Shown here: piece by piece, positions 21,640-32,225 of the stretch
How positions within the stretch are numbered: position 1 is the stretch's first letter
Layout of the letters: the number at the start of each line of letters is the position of its first letter
Assembly (NCBI GenBank): GCA_964017185.1
Contig: OZ024878.1
Location: 1,828,501-1,892,500 of the forward strand
Direction of reading: 5' to 3'
DNA: 64,000 nucleotides
Origin: Rugalucina vietnamica
Lineage: Eukaryota; Mollusca; Bivalvia; Lucinida; Lucinidae
Translations under genes and position numbers: made by a program
The notes under the pieces: model-generated
What the model was told of the DNA's origin: nothing
The model's database searches: none
What the model saw: only the letters and a program-made list of their open reading frames with translations

Positions 21640-24600
21640 TTACTTTTGAATGTATCGTTTATAAAATTTCACAGACCGTTCTAAAGATTCTTCACATGAA
21701 TACATTGGCGTGTAAGCCAGCAATGATTTTGCTCTGTCATATTTAAAACTATATGAATATAGCATCTGCTTTAAGCCTGATATACCCATGCTGACGTTTA
21801 TCTTCATAATAGGCGAAAGCATCCACAGTATAAAATAAACCACATGTAAAGGAATCAATAGTAGCCACATCGGCAGTTTGGAATTTTTCACAGGTATATC
21901 ACAACCTTGTGCAAACGGAGCCAGTATTTCGTAACTGTCAGCACACGGGGTATCATCAACTGCGTAGTATACCTCCCCATCGACATGGTTTTCAGTCTCT
22001 TCCACCCGCCCATTCCTCAGAGCTAGTTCAGCACAAAGGAACATCCAAGCCACATTGCCGGCGTATACCATCTGATGAGTAGCACATTTGCAGTCAAACA
22101 AGTGCCACCCTCCGAATCTCTTGGCGAGTTTAAATGCTTTTGAAAATACTACAATGTCCTCTTCTCCATAGATTGTGACTGGTCGTATAGCAACAGTTTT
22201 CAAATCATCACCTGGGGTAGTAAAGCATGTACTAGGCCTACATAATGAGACAAGCAAAGCGATATTCGAAAACATGGAAAAATGGATTGGCAACAAATAT
22301 GAAATCAAAATTATAAGTTTCGGTTGGCGTATAACATAAATGTATACTATATACACAGTACAGAGCCTATGGAGACAAAACTATGGTTAAATGAGTTAAC
22401 GAAAATTAAACAATATGAGTTAATTTTTTGTTTACGTTTGTTTAAACAACACTTTTTAAACCAATCAATGAGCATATCATTTAGATATTAAAATGGGCTG
22501 GTTTCCAGCCTACATATATAATCAATATTAGAAATACTGGTAACCAAAACCATCTTGACCTTCAGGTCTTTAGTACACTTGTTCTATTCATATAAAACAA
22601 AGTCTATCTTTAGTGGATGTACTTTCCATAACAATGATAAGCTGCTCTTTTGTCAAACAGCTGATCTCACAGCTGATCTCAATCTTTATTTTGTACTAAA
22701 AGGTCATGTTCCTGCTAGTTTATTTGCAATGGCTGATCACATGTAGATTTACAAAGGTACCTTTTTCATGGCCAATACAGGAAGTGTCACAGTGTCACAA
22801 GAGTACAAAGCTGTGTCACAACATAACTTATTTTAATGAACATTACTTTTTGTACAGTTACAGTAAGACAAAGAACCTGATCACCTGCTCAGTTGTAAAA
22901 AGCTGGTCTGGATCTTACAGTCTATAGGATAAAACAGATAATCAACTGATTTTTTCTTCAAGTGCTGTGTTTTGGAAATTGATTCATAGTTTGAGTGATC
23001 TTTCATCAGGACCCTTTTACTCGCTTTCGGCTCGTAAAAGGTCCTGATGAAAGGTCATTGAACTATGAATTAATTTCCAAAACACAGCACTTGAAGAAAA
23101 AATCAGTTGATTATCTATAACTTATATAAATCAATAAGATGTTCAAGCAATTCGGAGCATTCCTTTCAGGCCTGGAAGGAATATTTTCGGAAACAAGCAT
23201 TCAGTGAAAGATGTATGATAGGCTGGCCTTACATCTAAGATGCAAAAAGATAAAAAGGTACATGTAGGCAAAGATCAGGAAAAGGCGCAATCAGAAAAAG
23301 ATTCCCACTCCAAAAACCGAGGTGGGAAAAAAACAAACTAACAATCAGGTACTTATACCATGAAACATATCGTAAGCCGAATGAGCAGCTATTTTCCCAA
23401 TAGGTGGCCACTCAGTTACCTTAACTTAACTAAAAATATGAAAACATACATAAGGCGCCAACAGCACAAAAATGTTTTTATACACCAAGACATAAAACAA
23501 AAAGAACCACCACAGAAGTATCGACAAAGTTACTGGCGGGCTTAAACCGGTTTTACATGGCCATAACCTCACCCTCAGCTTCTGCAGTGGTTCATAACAT
23601 TTAGTTAGTTATTCGGTCCTCGTGGTGAATCTCTAACTAGTCAATGAATCATCAAGAACAAACAAATAAATCATGATAAACATCCTGATGAATCAAAAAC
23701 CAGGACTCACAGACTGAGTAAGCTGCCCGACGATGGAGATCCCTGGGCGCCGAATAACCTACTAACTCCGGAGCAAAAGAAAAACACCAGTTGGACCCGG
23801 TGGGCCAAGCAACAGACAAGAAGCTCCGGCCCCAACCAACTAAAATGAATAGCTTTATGTCGGGGCCATCATAGAGTCTGACGCCCGACCCACCGGCGTG
23901 CAATTAAAGAAGGCAGCATAGTTATCAACCATGATTGGGTTAAAAACTAAGCATGCAGAATAAAACAATGTAATATGTAGAAGTCAAGCATGATCAAATA
24001 TGAAAAAGTGTCAGAAAATGCTTACTATTTGCATTTATCACCATAGATTCGGCCCTTTGCTTTGATGTAGCATAGCCATTGTGAAGGGGTACCCTGGCAT
24101 GGCAGGTGTTAGATTCCGTCCCATCAATGATGTCGTATGTTCCCAACACGACGGACATACTGCTGCAGTAGATGAACCGTTTCACTCCCACCTCTTTACA
24201 TACTTCTAATAAGGCACATGTTCCTTTTTGAAAATAATGACATATTGAAATCACGCAGTAAATGAAAATGCAGCAATCTATCTAAGCATTCCGTTCTTAA
24301 TTGACAATAATATTATTTATAAGTGGCAAGAAATTGAGAATAATAGATCTATTATAAATGACAAGAAGAAACAAACTGTTCCAGTAAATTTGCTACAGGG
24401 ATACAATATAATAATCACATACATACCTTCAACGTTGACAAAATCCATTTTCTTTTCGTCTGGAAACATGGAATAGTCTACAATGCTGGCCAGATGGAAG
24501 ACTGACGCCACACCCCGACATGCTTTAACTAGTACTTCTCTATCGGTTACACTACCGGTAAATTGTATAACGGGCTTAGTAGAGACGTAGTCTAGAACAT

Positions 24601-25321
24601 ATAAGACTTTTGTATGAGTCGTCTCATAAGAAAACCGATAATCAGCTTATGCCTCTTTGTTTTCGCTACACGGATAGTACAATTCCTGTACTTTCTAAAT
24701 AAAAAAAATCCAGCCTCTAGCCATCTTCTGTGACTGTGCAAGCCGGTTTGTGTCAGACATGTTTTCTGGCGTTGCGGCTCGTATGTTTCTCGAATGACAA
24801 AGTTTTATGCGAAAACTAATCGAAAAACACAATGTAATTACATATCATATAAATACATACGAGTGCATAGCTATACACACACGTATTATCATAGTTCGCA
24901 ACCTATGTACCCGTATATGGCTTAGATCTTGCAAATGTAAAATTAAAAATGATACGTCTCTGTCTCTCTGTCAGTAAACCTCAGATTATAAGAATGGTCA
25001 GTTTCATTTCCTCCTATGACTGCCCCTAATCATTCAAAATTCTAAATCATGTAATAAATGTAACATCATGTAATAAATAAAGCTGGCTAAACGTATGTGA
25101 CATTGTTAAAATAAGTTTTATGATTGAAAAGAACACATTCTTATCCAAAGGGAAATGAAATTTATAGATGCATTACCTAAATTGTTTTCAAATGCCTTGA
25201 TATCCAGCACTCGTATTTCCGTCACGTGAGGGGCACGTGTCTGCAGTAAACCAATCAAATGTTGTCCTAGGCACCCTCCACCACCAGTTACCAAAACAAC
25301 GTTATCACCTGTCGATGTCAA
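21640..25321 (-). CDS. 3-beta-hydroxysteroid dehydrogenase/isomerase family protein, complete
   Basis: Four minus-strand exons, 25177-25321, 24427-24591, 24026-24223 and 21640-22211, join in frame to 359 aa, close to the usual 3-beta-HSD length. Exon 1 has the NAD-binding Rossmann turn TGGGGCLGQH. Exon 2 has VFHLASIVD. Exon 3 has the YxxxK catalytic pair in NGYATSKQRAES with an upstream SS (IYCSSM). Exon 4 has AIRPVTIYGE, VYAGNVAWMF, YAVDDTP, a hydrophobic segment (LPMWLLLIPLHVVYFILWML) typical of the membrane-associated members, and the C-terminal YSCEESLERSVKFY. The family oxidises 3-beta-hydroxysteroids or related sterols with NAD(P)+. The particular substrate, and whether it isomerises, cannot be read. 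The gene is convergent with the decarboxylase gene; its introns hold a palindrome, a retroelement copy and a MITE A remnant. Confidence 0.9.
22360..22930. other. Intron sequence without recognised features
   Basis: Part of intron 3 of the 3-beta-HSD family gene. Short open frames only; no repeat, motif or exon is recognised here up to the palindrome that follows. Confidence 0.5.
22934..23117. repeat. ~180-bp near-perfect palindrome
   Basis: ATAATCAACTGATTTTTTCT and TTCAAGTGCTGTGTTTTGGA at the left pair with their complements at 23066-23117. The arms run to a centre near 23030 (CGCTTTCGGC) with few mismatches. It lies in an intron of the 3-beta-HSD family gene, immediately followed by retroelement sequence. 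Confidence 0.8.
23257..23960 (-). mobile_element. Penelope-like retroelement 3' end, minus strand
   Basis: The reverse complement of about 33165-33886, including the final ORF codons and the whole 3' region (GGTACATGTAGGCAAAGATC at the 3' terminus). It is a 5' truncation lying 66 bp from exon 3 of the 3-beta-HSD family gene. Confidence 0.8.
24616..24780 (+). repeat. Deleted MITE family A copy
   Basis: Retains the left end (CATAAGAAAACCG), part of the core (ATCAGCTTATGCC, TTTGTTTTCGCTACACGG), the asymmetric arm and the right end (GTTTTCTGGCGTTGCGGCTC). Most of the core palindrome is missing. It abuts exon 2 of the 3-beta-HSD family gene. Confidence 0.7.
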
Positions 25322-26170
25322 CTAGCTATTAAAGTTTAGAAAATCCGTAGAAAAACCATTTTGACCTACAACTCTAGTACTATCAAATATCAAAATTTAA
25401 ATATAAATCTAGACACAGCATTAGTTAAAGCCAATCCGATTGTCTATTTAATTTCACTAAGAAGATTAAGTTGACACAAAAATTGCCTTTATCAATAAGT
25501 TATGATAAAACGTTAAATGCATTGATGGACAGATGCTATCTCGGTGAGCCACATTTCAACAGCTCAATATCAAATTATCAGCCGACTACACATTAATTTG
25601 CCGGTAGCCGTTTTTATTCTGATTGCACTAGTTCCTGACCGTTGCTTACTTTTACTCTTGCAAACCAATGCAGATGTTACAATTAGTTTCTCAGGTCCTG
25701 TAGAGTACCGGCAAGTATCTCCGAGATGTAGACTAAAATGTATGGAATGGGTAGATCACTGGCGTATTAACGAATAATCTTTGGTTTGTGTAACGCCCCG
25801 GTGACATTTAAGAAACTAATTGAGAGGTTTATGGGAGATTTATCAAAGACAAAATAAAACACACACCTCATTGCTTATCAAAATTTCCCCCTGTGAAGAT
25901 GCGTTAACTATGTAGTTACGATTTAGAAGAAAAGGACAACTGCATTCTTGTGTATATCTGCAACTGCAAAATAATCTACAGATTCACCTGCAAAATGACT
26001 GTGAATATATTTATGTCCACTAACCGAATACGCACATGATTATTTTGATGAAAACCGAAATTAAATGAGTTCATGTTCAGAGATACTGAGTCTACACCAC
26101 GCCTTAAAAGTACCTTTATAAAAAATGAAGGAAAAAATGAACAGTGATTAGCTACCCTTTATATTCGGAA
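25322..26170. other. Upstream region of the 3-beta-HSD family gene
   Basis: No exon or intact element was seen. 25605-25668 is a weak relic of the retroelement 3' end (TTTTTATTCTGATTGCACTAG). A promoter for the minus-strand gene should lie here or further right, but no TATA box or initiator could be chosen with confidence. Confidence 0.4.
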
Positions 26171-26178
26171 AATATGCG

Positions 26179-26220
<42 letters not shown>

Positions 26221-26229
26221 CTCTCTCTC
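26179..26229. repeat. Poly(T) followed by (CT)n
   Basis: About 42 uninterrupted T, then CTCTCTCTC. A simple repeat between the divergent 3-beta-HSD and SH3 genes. Its length may be unreliable in the assembly. Confidence 0.9.
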
Positions 26230-26614
26230 AAGTAGGACTTTTGTAGGTGTTATAACAATAAGGAAGCTTTTTTGAGTGAAACATATCCGGCTTAAGTGAT
26301 CATGCTTAAAAACGCAAACCACTTCAAGTGATCATATTTTATTTCGGTAATATATCCTCATAAATGCAAGCATTGCGGAAGGATTGTTTAAACAGTTTAT
26401 CTTTAGTACTTTTCAAATGTGGTATGAAAGTTCGGGTAAACGCTTTGTAAAATTTCATTTTTAAAAATAGGTAAGCCGTCACATATTTTGGAAAAAAAAT
26501 CTGTATGCTACTCTTTACGGAACCTTCATTCATGTTTTGTTTGGAACTGTGCAAGGTTTGTGTTAACTTTGATTTAAATATGAATGAACAACTGTCCAAG
26601 TTAATGGAAAATTT

Positions 26615-26920
26615 CGAAAAAGGTACAAGTAGGCAATGATCAGGAAATGGGGCGATCAGAATGAAATTCCCACTCCACAAACCGAGAGGTGGGAAAAAAC
26701 TAAAAAGACGCTTAGAAAGTTATACAACGAAAACATATAGTAAGCCGAGTGAGCAGCTATTCCCCAATAGGCGGCCACTCAGTTACCTGAACTAAACTAA
26801 AATATGAAAACGTACATACATGTAAGGCTCAAACAGCACAAAAATTCGACTCCAAAACACAAAACATTAAAAACCACAGCAGAAGTATCGCCATGGAACG
26901 ATCAGTAATATAAAACTGAT
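26615..26920 (-). mobile_element. Diverged retroelement 3' end, minus strand
   Basis: About 300 bp matching the reverse complement of the family's 3' end (AAAGGTACAAGTAGGCAATG, CAGCTATTCCCCAATAGGCG), with more substitutions than the 23257 copy. It ends near the ATCAGTAATATAAAAC block. Confidence 0.7.
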
Positions 26921-27645
26921 TTAATCATTATTATTATATAACCTTTCTTTATGATATGTTTTTTTTCTTATTCTTTATTTGTTATACCATTTTGTTTTGC
27001 TTTGTTTTTGTTTGTCTTTGATCTATTAATTAGCGACACAGTCAAAAGCTACGGTCATGTCGTGGCGTTGCTTCCACTCTATGTGATTTTCACTCAACTT
27101 TATGATGTTATGACATCCAGAATGTGCCTGAAAATATCTAAGTTAACTACTAAGATGTGTATACTGACTGACTGGCTTGATTTAACAAGTTGTCCTCGGC
27201 AGGATTAGAACCAGTAATCAGGTGGTCGGTTAGTGAGTTATAAGCTTAGCAGCCCGTCTATTTCTCAATTAGGAGGTCCCAATTCCCAGCCTGCAACCCT
27301 TTAACTTTTCGTGTTTGATCATCGTCTGTTGATGATTAATCAGTAGCGTACAATGTGACATGCTGATTATATTGCTAATGTTTCGCTGATATTGTAAATC
27401 TGTAAACAATATCACACTGCATCACTGAATCAGGTTACGTAATTCGAATACGATAACAATACATGTCCATGCATTTCACATGACTTACAAATGTCAAAAG
27501 CACTAGATACCTTTGCGAATGTGGAAAATCATAATCGCATGACATTAACTGGCTAGGTTAAAATCATTTTACTAATATACGCAACGCTTAATTGTAATTT
27601 GTTGACCCTTTAAACATACATGTTTTATAACAAAGAAGATTATTT

Positions 27646-28156
27646 GAGCCTGTGCATGAGAAAACCAACAATTTGGGTTTCAGACCAGGCCCGGCACCAA
27701 CCAGCCTGTACAGTCACAAAAACGGGCTAGAAGCTTGACATTTCTGATTAAAGAAGAATAGGGAGTGTACTATCCTTGTAAACAAAGGCGCCTTTGTGCA
27801 TAGTGCAGGTTATATTTTCCTTTTGGTCCTTTGAGATCAGCGAGGGTATTCTGAGAAATCAGAAATTTATTATCGGTTAAGATTCATTTTCTTGCCAATA
27901 TTTAATATATTTGGTCCCATTTAGATAATACTAGTCTTTGTTTCGACTACCATGTTGAAAGTTGCAAAATTTCAGTAATTCTCTTTGGCTCCATGTTGCC
28001 AAATCTAAAGGGTCACTGACGAAACTTTGATAGTCGAAACCGCGGTATGGCCCATCCTCTTTCTCATTAATGTGTTCGCTGCTCTTAAAGGATCTCAGTT
28101 TTAATTTTTATTTGTCTTCGCCTATGTAAATTGTTGGTTTCCCCATGCGGCGGCTC
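27646..28156 (+). mobile_element. MITE family A copy split by repeat D
   Basis: Left half 27646-27796 (GAGCCTGTGCATGAGAAAAC ... AACAAAGGCGCC). Right end 28109-28156 (TTTGTCTTCGCCTATG ... GCGGCGGCTC). Between them lies repeat D (27797-28108), matching 6878-7190. Repeat D therefore inserted into, or recombined with, the MITE's palindromic centre. Confidence 0.7.
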
Positions 28157-28497
28157 ATTTATCACAATTAATTGTTTTAAAACAGAGGTCGATAGCATTT
28201 GTGTAGACTACCCATAAAAACCATATAACAAATACACAACCTTGATATTGTGTTGACAATAAATCGGCTTCATTGTTCGCTTATTTTCAGGGAATAAAAT
28301 GATATTGAAGACTAATTCGGAGGAAGAACACTTGCTATCCGCGATATACGATAATAGCAGCACGAGATGAAGAAGATGATATGCTAACACGAGGTGAAAT
28401 GAAACCTAAAATCAAAACGAAGAGAACTGAGTACAAAATTCAAAATTTCGTCGATGGTAATAGAAACACAAGATAATGAGCACAATCAAGTGATATA

Positions 28498-30858
28498 ATG
28501 GACCAAATGGAAAGTGTACATGTGGTTACGCCATACGCCATTGCTTTATATCCTTTCAAAGGTGAGTTAGATGATGAACTTTCATTTGTGCCAAATGACA
28601 TTATACTTTTAACTAGTCACGTTGACGATAACTGGTTAGAAGGAGAAATTGATGGTAAAATTGGAATCTTTCCTGCTAATCACGTGGTGATACAGATAGA
28701 TTGTAACAACTCAGAATCAGCAGACATCTCGTGTATAACTTCAGAATCAGCAGGCAGTCTCAAGGCTAGCGCGCCAAAGGCTTCTAAACGAGAGTCGAAA
28801 TTATCAAAGTCCTTTCCAACAAACCCATTTGTTAAGGATTGTTTTGACAATGACATAGGATGGAACAAACCCCCGTGTAGGAATTTACATTCCTCAGCTA
28901 CTTGGACAGCATTATTTGATGATGGACCTACGCTTAATTCAGTAGGAAACAGGACGGATCCTTGGTTGAGTTTCGATTCTGGACCAGATTCTTCCAACAA
29001 CTTAAAAGGCTCTTCGACCAAGAAATCATTTCTGAAGTCATACTCTGTTCCGGCAAGCTTTGCTGTAGAAAAGCCAGGAGGATCTGAACGGAAACCATTT
29101 ATACTGAAGAATAAACCAGCCCCTTCAGCACCTTGGGTAGTCCCATTCTCGTCTCCATCAAATGACCCTTGGAAAGTGTCTGAAAATTTATCCCAACCAG
29201 TGCCAAAACCAAGACCAAAGTCATGCAAATTGTCAACATCAGCTAGTGACAAAAGTTCGACACCTAAAGATAATGCGGACAAATTATTTGGAGAATTTGG
29301 ATATGCTGCCACAAAACTATTTAGAACTATTTCTATTAATACAAACAATGACCCTAGTCACAAGGAAGCAACTATTGGAAATGACGTACAAACACTAGAT
29401 CCAACCACAAAACTTGGTAAGCCGTTTGATTTGTATTTTTGAAAAGATAAAACTATCTTTAGAACGAAACTATGGCGAGAAAGCTGTAATCAGTAATCTA
29501 AATACGAATCCCATTTATTTATTTCAAATATCTAAATTACTCTCCAATCAAATTTCAAGAGCATTCAGTCATACGATAATACTAAACTGAAAGTAATTAT
29601 ACAAGTAAATAAAATGAAAGGAAACTTAATGACAAGTCTAATCTGATTATATTCAGAACTGATAATTAGACGGAGAGCATGTTGAGTGTGACATCCTGTA
29701 AGTAATGAAGATCATACATTTGTATTTCTATCGAAAGGCATGCTGCAAAAAAAATACGATCGTTCTGCGACTAATTTGTTTTCCTAAATCTAAGGATGAG
29801 GTGCCGTCTCCTTACTAAATAATAATATGAAGAAACACTGTAACGCCCAATCACCTAATTATTAATGGCATTCTTTCGTTTCAGCAACTAGTCCTACCAG
29901 TGACAATGTAGCAAGATCAAAATCCTATGCAGCCGGAGACGATGGTAAGCTGAAAGATATTGTTAAGGCACCGAGGCCTGTTCCAAGACGGCGAACTTCT
30001 GATAATATTGCAGTTGTAAAGGAAGACACAACCAAACAAAACACGAGTGGTCTCGCTCCAGTTCCAGCGCCAAGAAGAAGTATCCAGACGCAAAGTGAAA
30101 GAAGAAACATTCCTGTTCATACTCCAAATGCAGATAAGAACAAGAACTTAATAAATCATTCCATACACACAGAAGAACCTGTTAGAAGTAATAGAACTCC
30201 TTTACCAGATAATTTACTTCAAATTACTGAAAAACTTACACCCAACAGAGATGAAGCCAATGTCAAATCAACTACAGTAATAGATATTGAGAACCCTATT
30301 ATAGCTAATACTGAGATAAGTGAGGATATTTACTCAGAAATCGTTACTGAAACAGCTGATGATTATTATGCCGTTATTGAACAAAGTTCAAGTGAAAATG
30401 TGTATACGGATATGCCAACATTGAATTGTGACTCAGAATCAGTTGCAGATAAGTTTAAAACTGGTAAAACCACAATAATTATCCCGCCGCCTCCATTATC
30501 AAATCGACATAAACATGCACAAAAGAGTGTAGCAGCAGATACCTCGAGGGTCAGTCATTCGGACGCGGGGTTTAGAGGTGAATATGGCACTATCGAAAAC
30601 GTCCCAATTAAGAGCCCTACTTTACTTACACTAAAGGATACAGAGGATATAATTGATCCTATCAATTCCAATTCTAAACTTGAAACGGAAAAATCGACTT
30701 GCGAAGACTTTTACAGTGTCCCAATAAATAGAAGTGAAAATGAAGAAAACACTTACGAAATGATGTGGCCTGTACAACAAACCACAACGGAAATAATCAT
30801 TCCTCCTCCACTACCACCGAAAAAGCGGCCACTCAGCTTCAAAACATGGAATATTTAA
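28498..30858 (+). CDS. SH3-domain adaptor with endocytic and tyrosine motifs, 630 aa
   Basis: Two exons, 28498-29416 and 29885-30858 (TAA), join in frame to 630 aa. Residues about 14-66 form one SH3 domain with canonical ALYPF, DDELSF, WLEGE and GIFPAN elements; the usual Tyr after FPxN is His. The rest looks unstructured and carries short motifs: NPF (109-111, EH-domain ligand type), two DPW (154-156, 223-225, AP-2 appendage type), three PxPxPR-like sites (about 234-239, 335-342, 364-370, CIN85/CD2AP SH3 type), and C-terminal polyproline PPPLPPKKR (613-621). A tyrosine cluster between 455 and 600 includes YAVI, two YxxM sites (YTDM 480, YEMM 597) and YSVP. The set suggests a signalling or endocytic scaffold (inference). 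No orthologue is named. The ATG at 28498 was chosen because it directly precedes the SH3 domain; nearby upstream in-frame sequence has stops. Confidence 0.85.
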
Positions 30859-31064
30859 ACAAAGCCACTTTTTAAGTAACTTGATAAATATTTAAATTGA
30901 TATCCTTTAAGAACAGTGGACGTATTAATGCGAAATGGGATGGGCGTTGTTTGTTTGATTGTTTTTTTTTTGTTTTTGTTTTTTTTCCGGGGTTGGAGGT
31001 GGGTTGGGGGAGCGCAAGTCTTTGCGATAGTAAAATCAGTGAGAGTCTTGGTGTAACTAATAAA

Positions 31065-31070
31065 AATAAA
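31065..31070 (+). terminator. Candidate poly(A) signal of the SH3 gene
   Basis: AATAAA about 207 bp after the stop codon. It lies in sequence resembling the end of repeat D, so this is tentative. Confidence 0.3.
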
Positions 31071-31677
31071 ACTGAGAATGTGTATCAAATTAAGTTGTTG
31101 ACATCATGTTAAGTTCCTATGTTCAGTTCTTTCATATTGTTGGTCACTACTTGCCGACTTAGATTTGTGCATGACCAGTGCTCGCTTTCTCCTCATTCAG
31201 TATGACTGCATGTTCTTGAAATGTTCAATCTTTATACAGCTGCATTCAGTTATTAATATACCCCTGCAATATTCAGAAATAAATTGACAATTCTTCTTGT
31301 TTTTGAACAGTCGTCACTGGCAAGAAATGGAAAACTGGAGGAATTAGTTTATATGTATTTTGATAAGTATGAGGGTAAATATTTACTCTGTATATAAACT
31401 GTCCAGATCTCCTAATTTGATTACATAATATATGGAGCCCAATGTTTTAACAAAAATGCTGATAGCCGAGTTTCAAAGACTCAACAAGCAACAGTGTATA
31501 ATTTCATTTGTAATTTATGAAAGAATAACCATTTTTATTCAATGTGCATTTTAGAATTTCACGATAAAGTGGGCGTTACAATTTAAAACTAAACACGCCA
31601 GTCACGGTTATTTTGCAAGAAAACTAATATTCCACCAGGACGTCTGTACAAATCAACCTTGCTAGTGGATTCCTCCA

Positions 31678-32225
31678 GTCTTAAGGCACTGTGTAGTCAC
31701 CTCTGGCATTGAATCATTCTGCCAATACGCGTGTTGGAATATCATCAAACAGTTTTTCGTGATTTGTTTTTTTTTCGGCACAGAATACTAGTACCATAGA
31801 GGACTGGAACTTTCACAGAGAACCTTTTTTATTGTTAGGCTATCTCTCACAACTCATCTTTATAGCATTTCAACCCTCTTGTGTACGGTTTGGTTTAAGT
31901 CAAGGGAATCACAGGACATTCAAAGACAGACGTTCCTCTAATATCAAGAATCTGTTTTGCGGATTTAGAATTAATACAAAGAACATTGCCTTTCATAAAT
32001 ACTAATTCTTTTCGCACTCTTTATTAGCATGTTAATTTCCATGACTTAAACCCTATAGAAGGGGTTTAGAATATCATGAAGAGAGGTGTGAGTCATTGCC
32101 TGTCAATAAATTTAGCACACTATGGTATTCTGTGTGGAGGAACAAATCATGAAAGTATATGATGAAATGCCAACCCACGTTTTGACGGAATATCGAAGCC
32201 AGAGGTGACTCGACAGTGCTTTAAG
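31678..32225. repeat. Fold-back element with ~200-bp arms
   Basis: The left arm starts CTTAAGGCACTGTGTAGTCA. The right arm ends with the complement (GTGACTCGACAGTGCTTTAA). Pairing extends through GTTGG, the ACAGAATAC block, CTCTCACA and GGGTTTAAGTCA, with mismatches and small indels, to a loop near 31920-32025. It stops 14 bp before the RT ORF. Confidence 0.7.

Noticed and set aside
26339-26680. 113-codon minus-strand frame
   Set aside because: Its N-terminal part is the translated tail of a diverged retroelement copy and the rest has no domain or splice context.
28680-29348. 222-codon open frame antisense to the SH3 gene
   Set aside because: It is the antisense shadow of the SH3 exon. The plus frame has a real domain, splice sites and continuation in a second exon.
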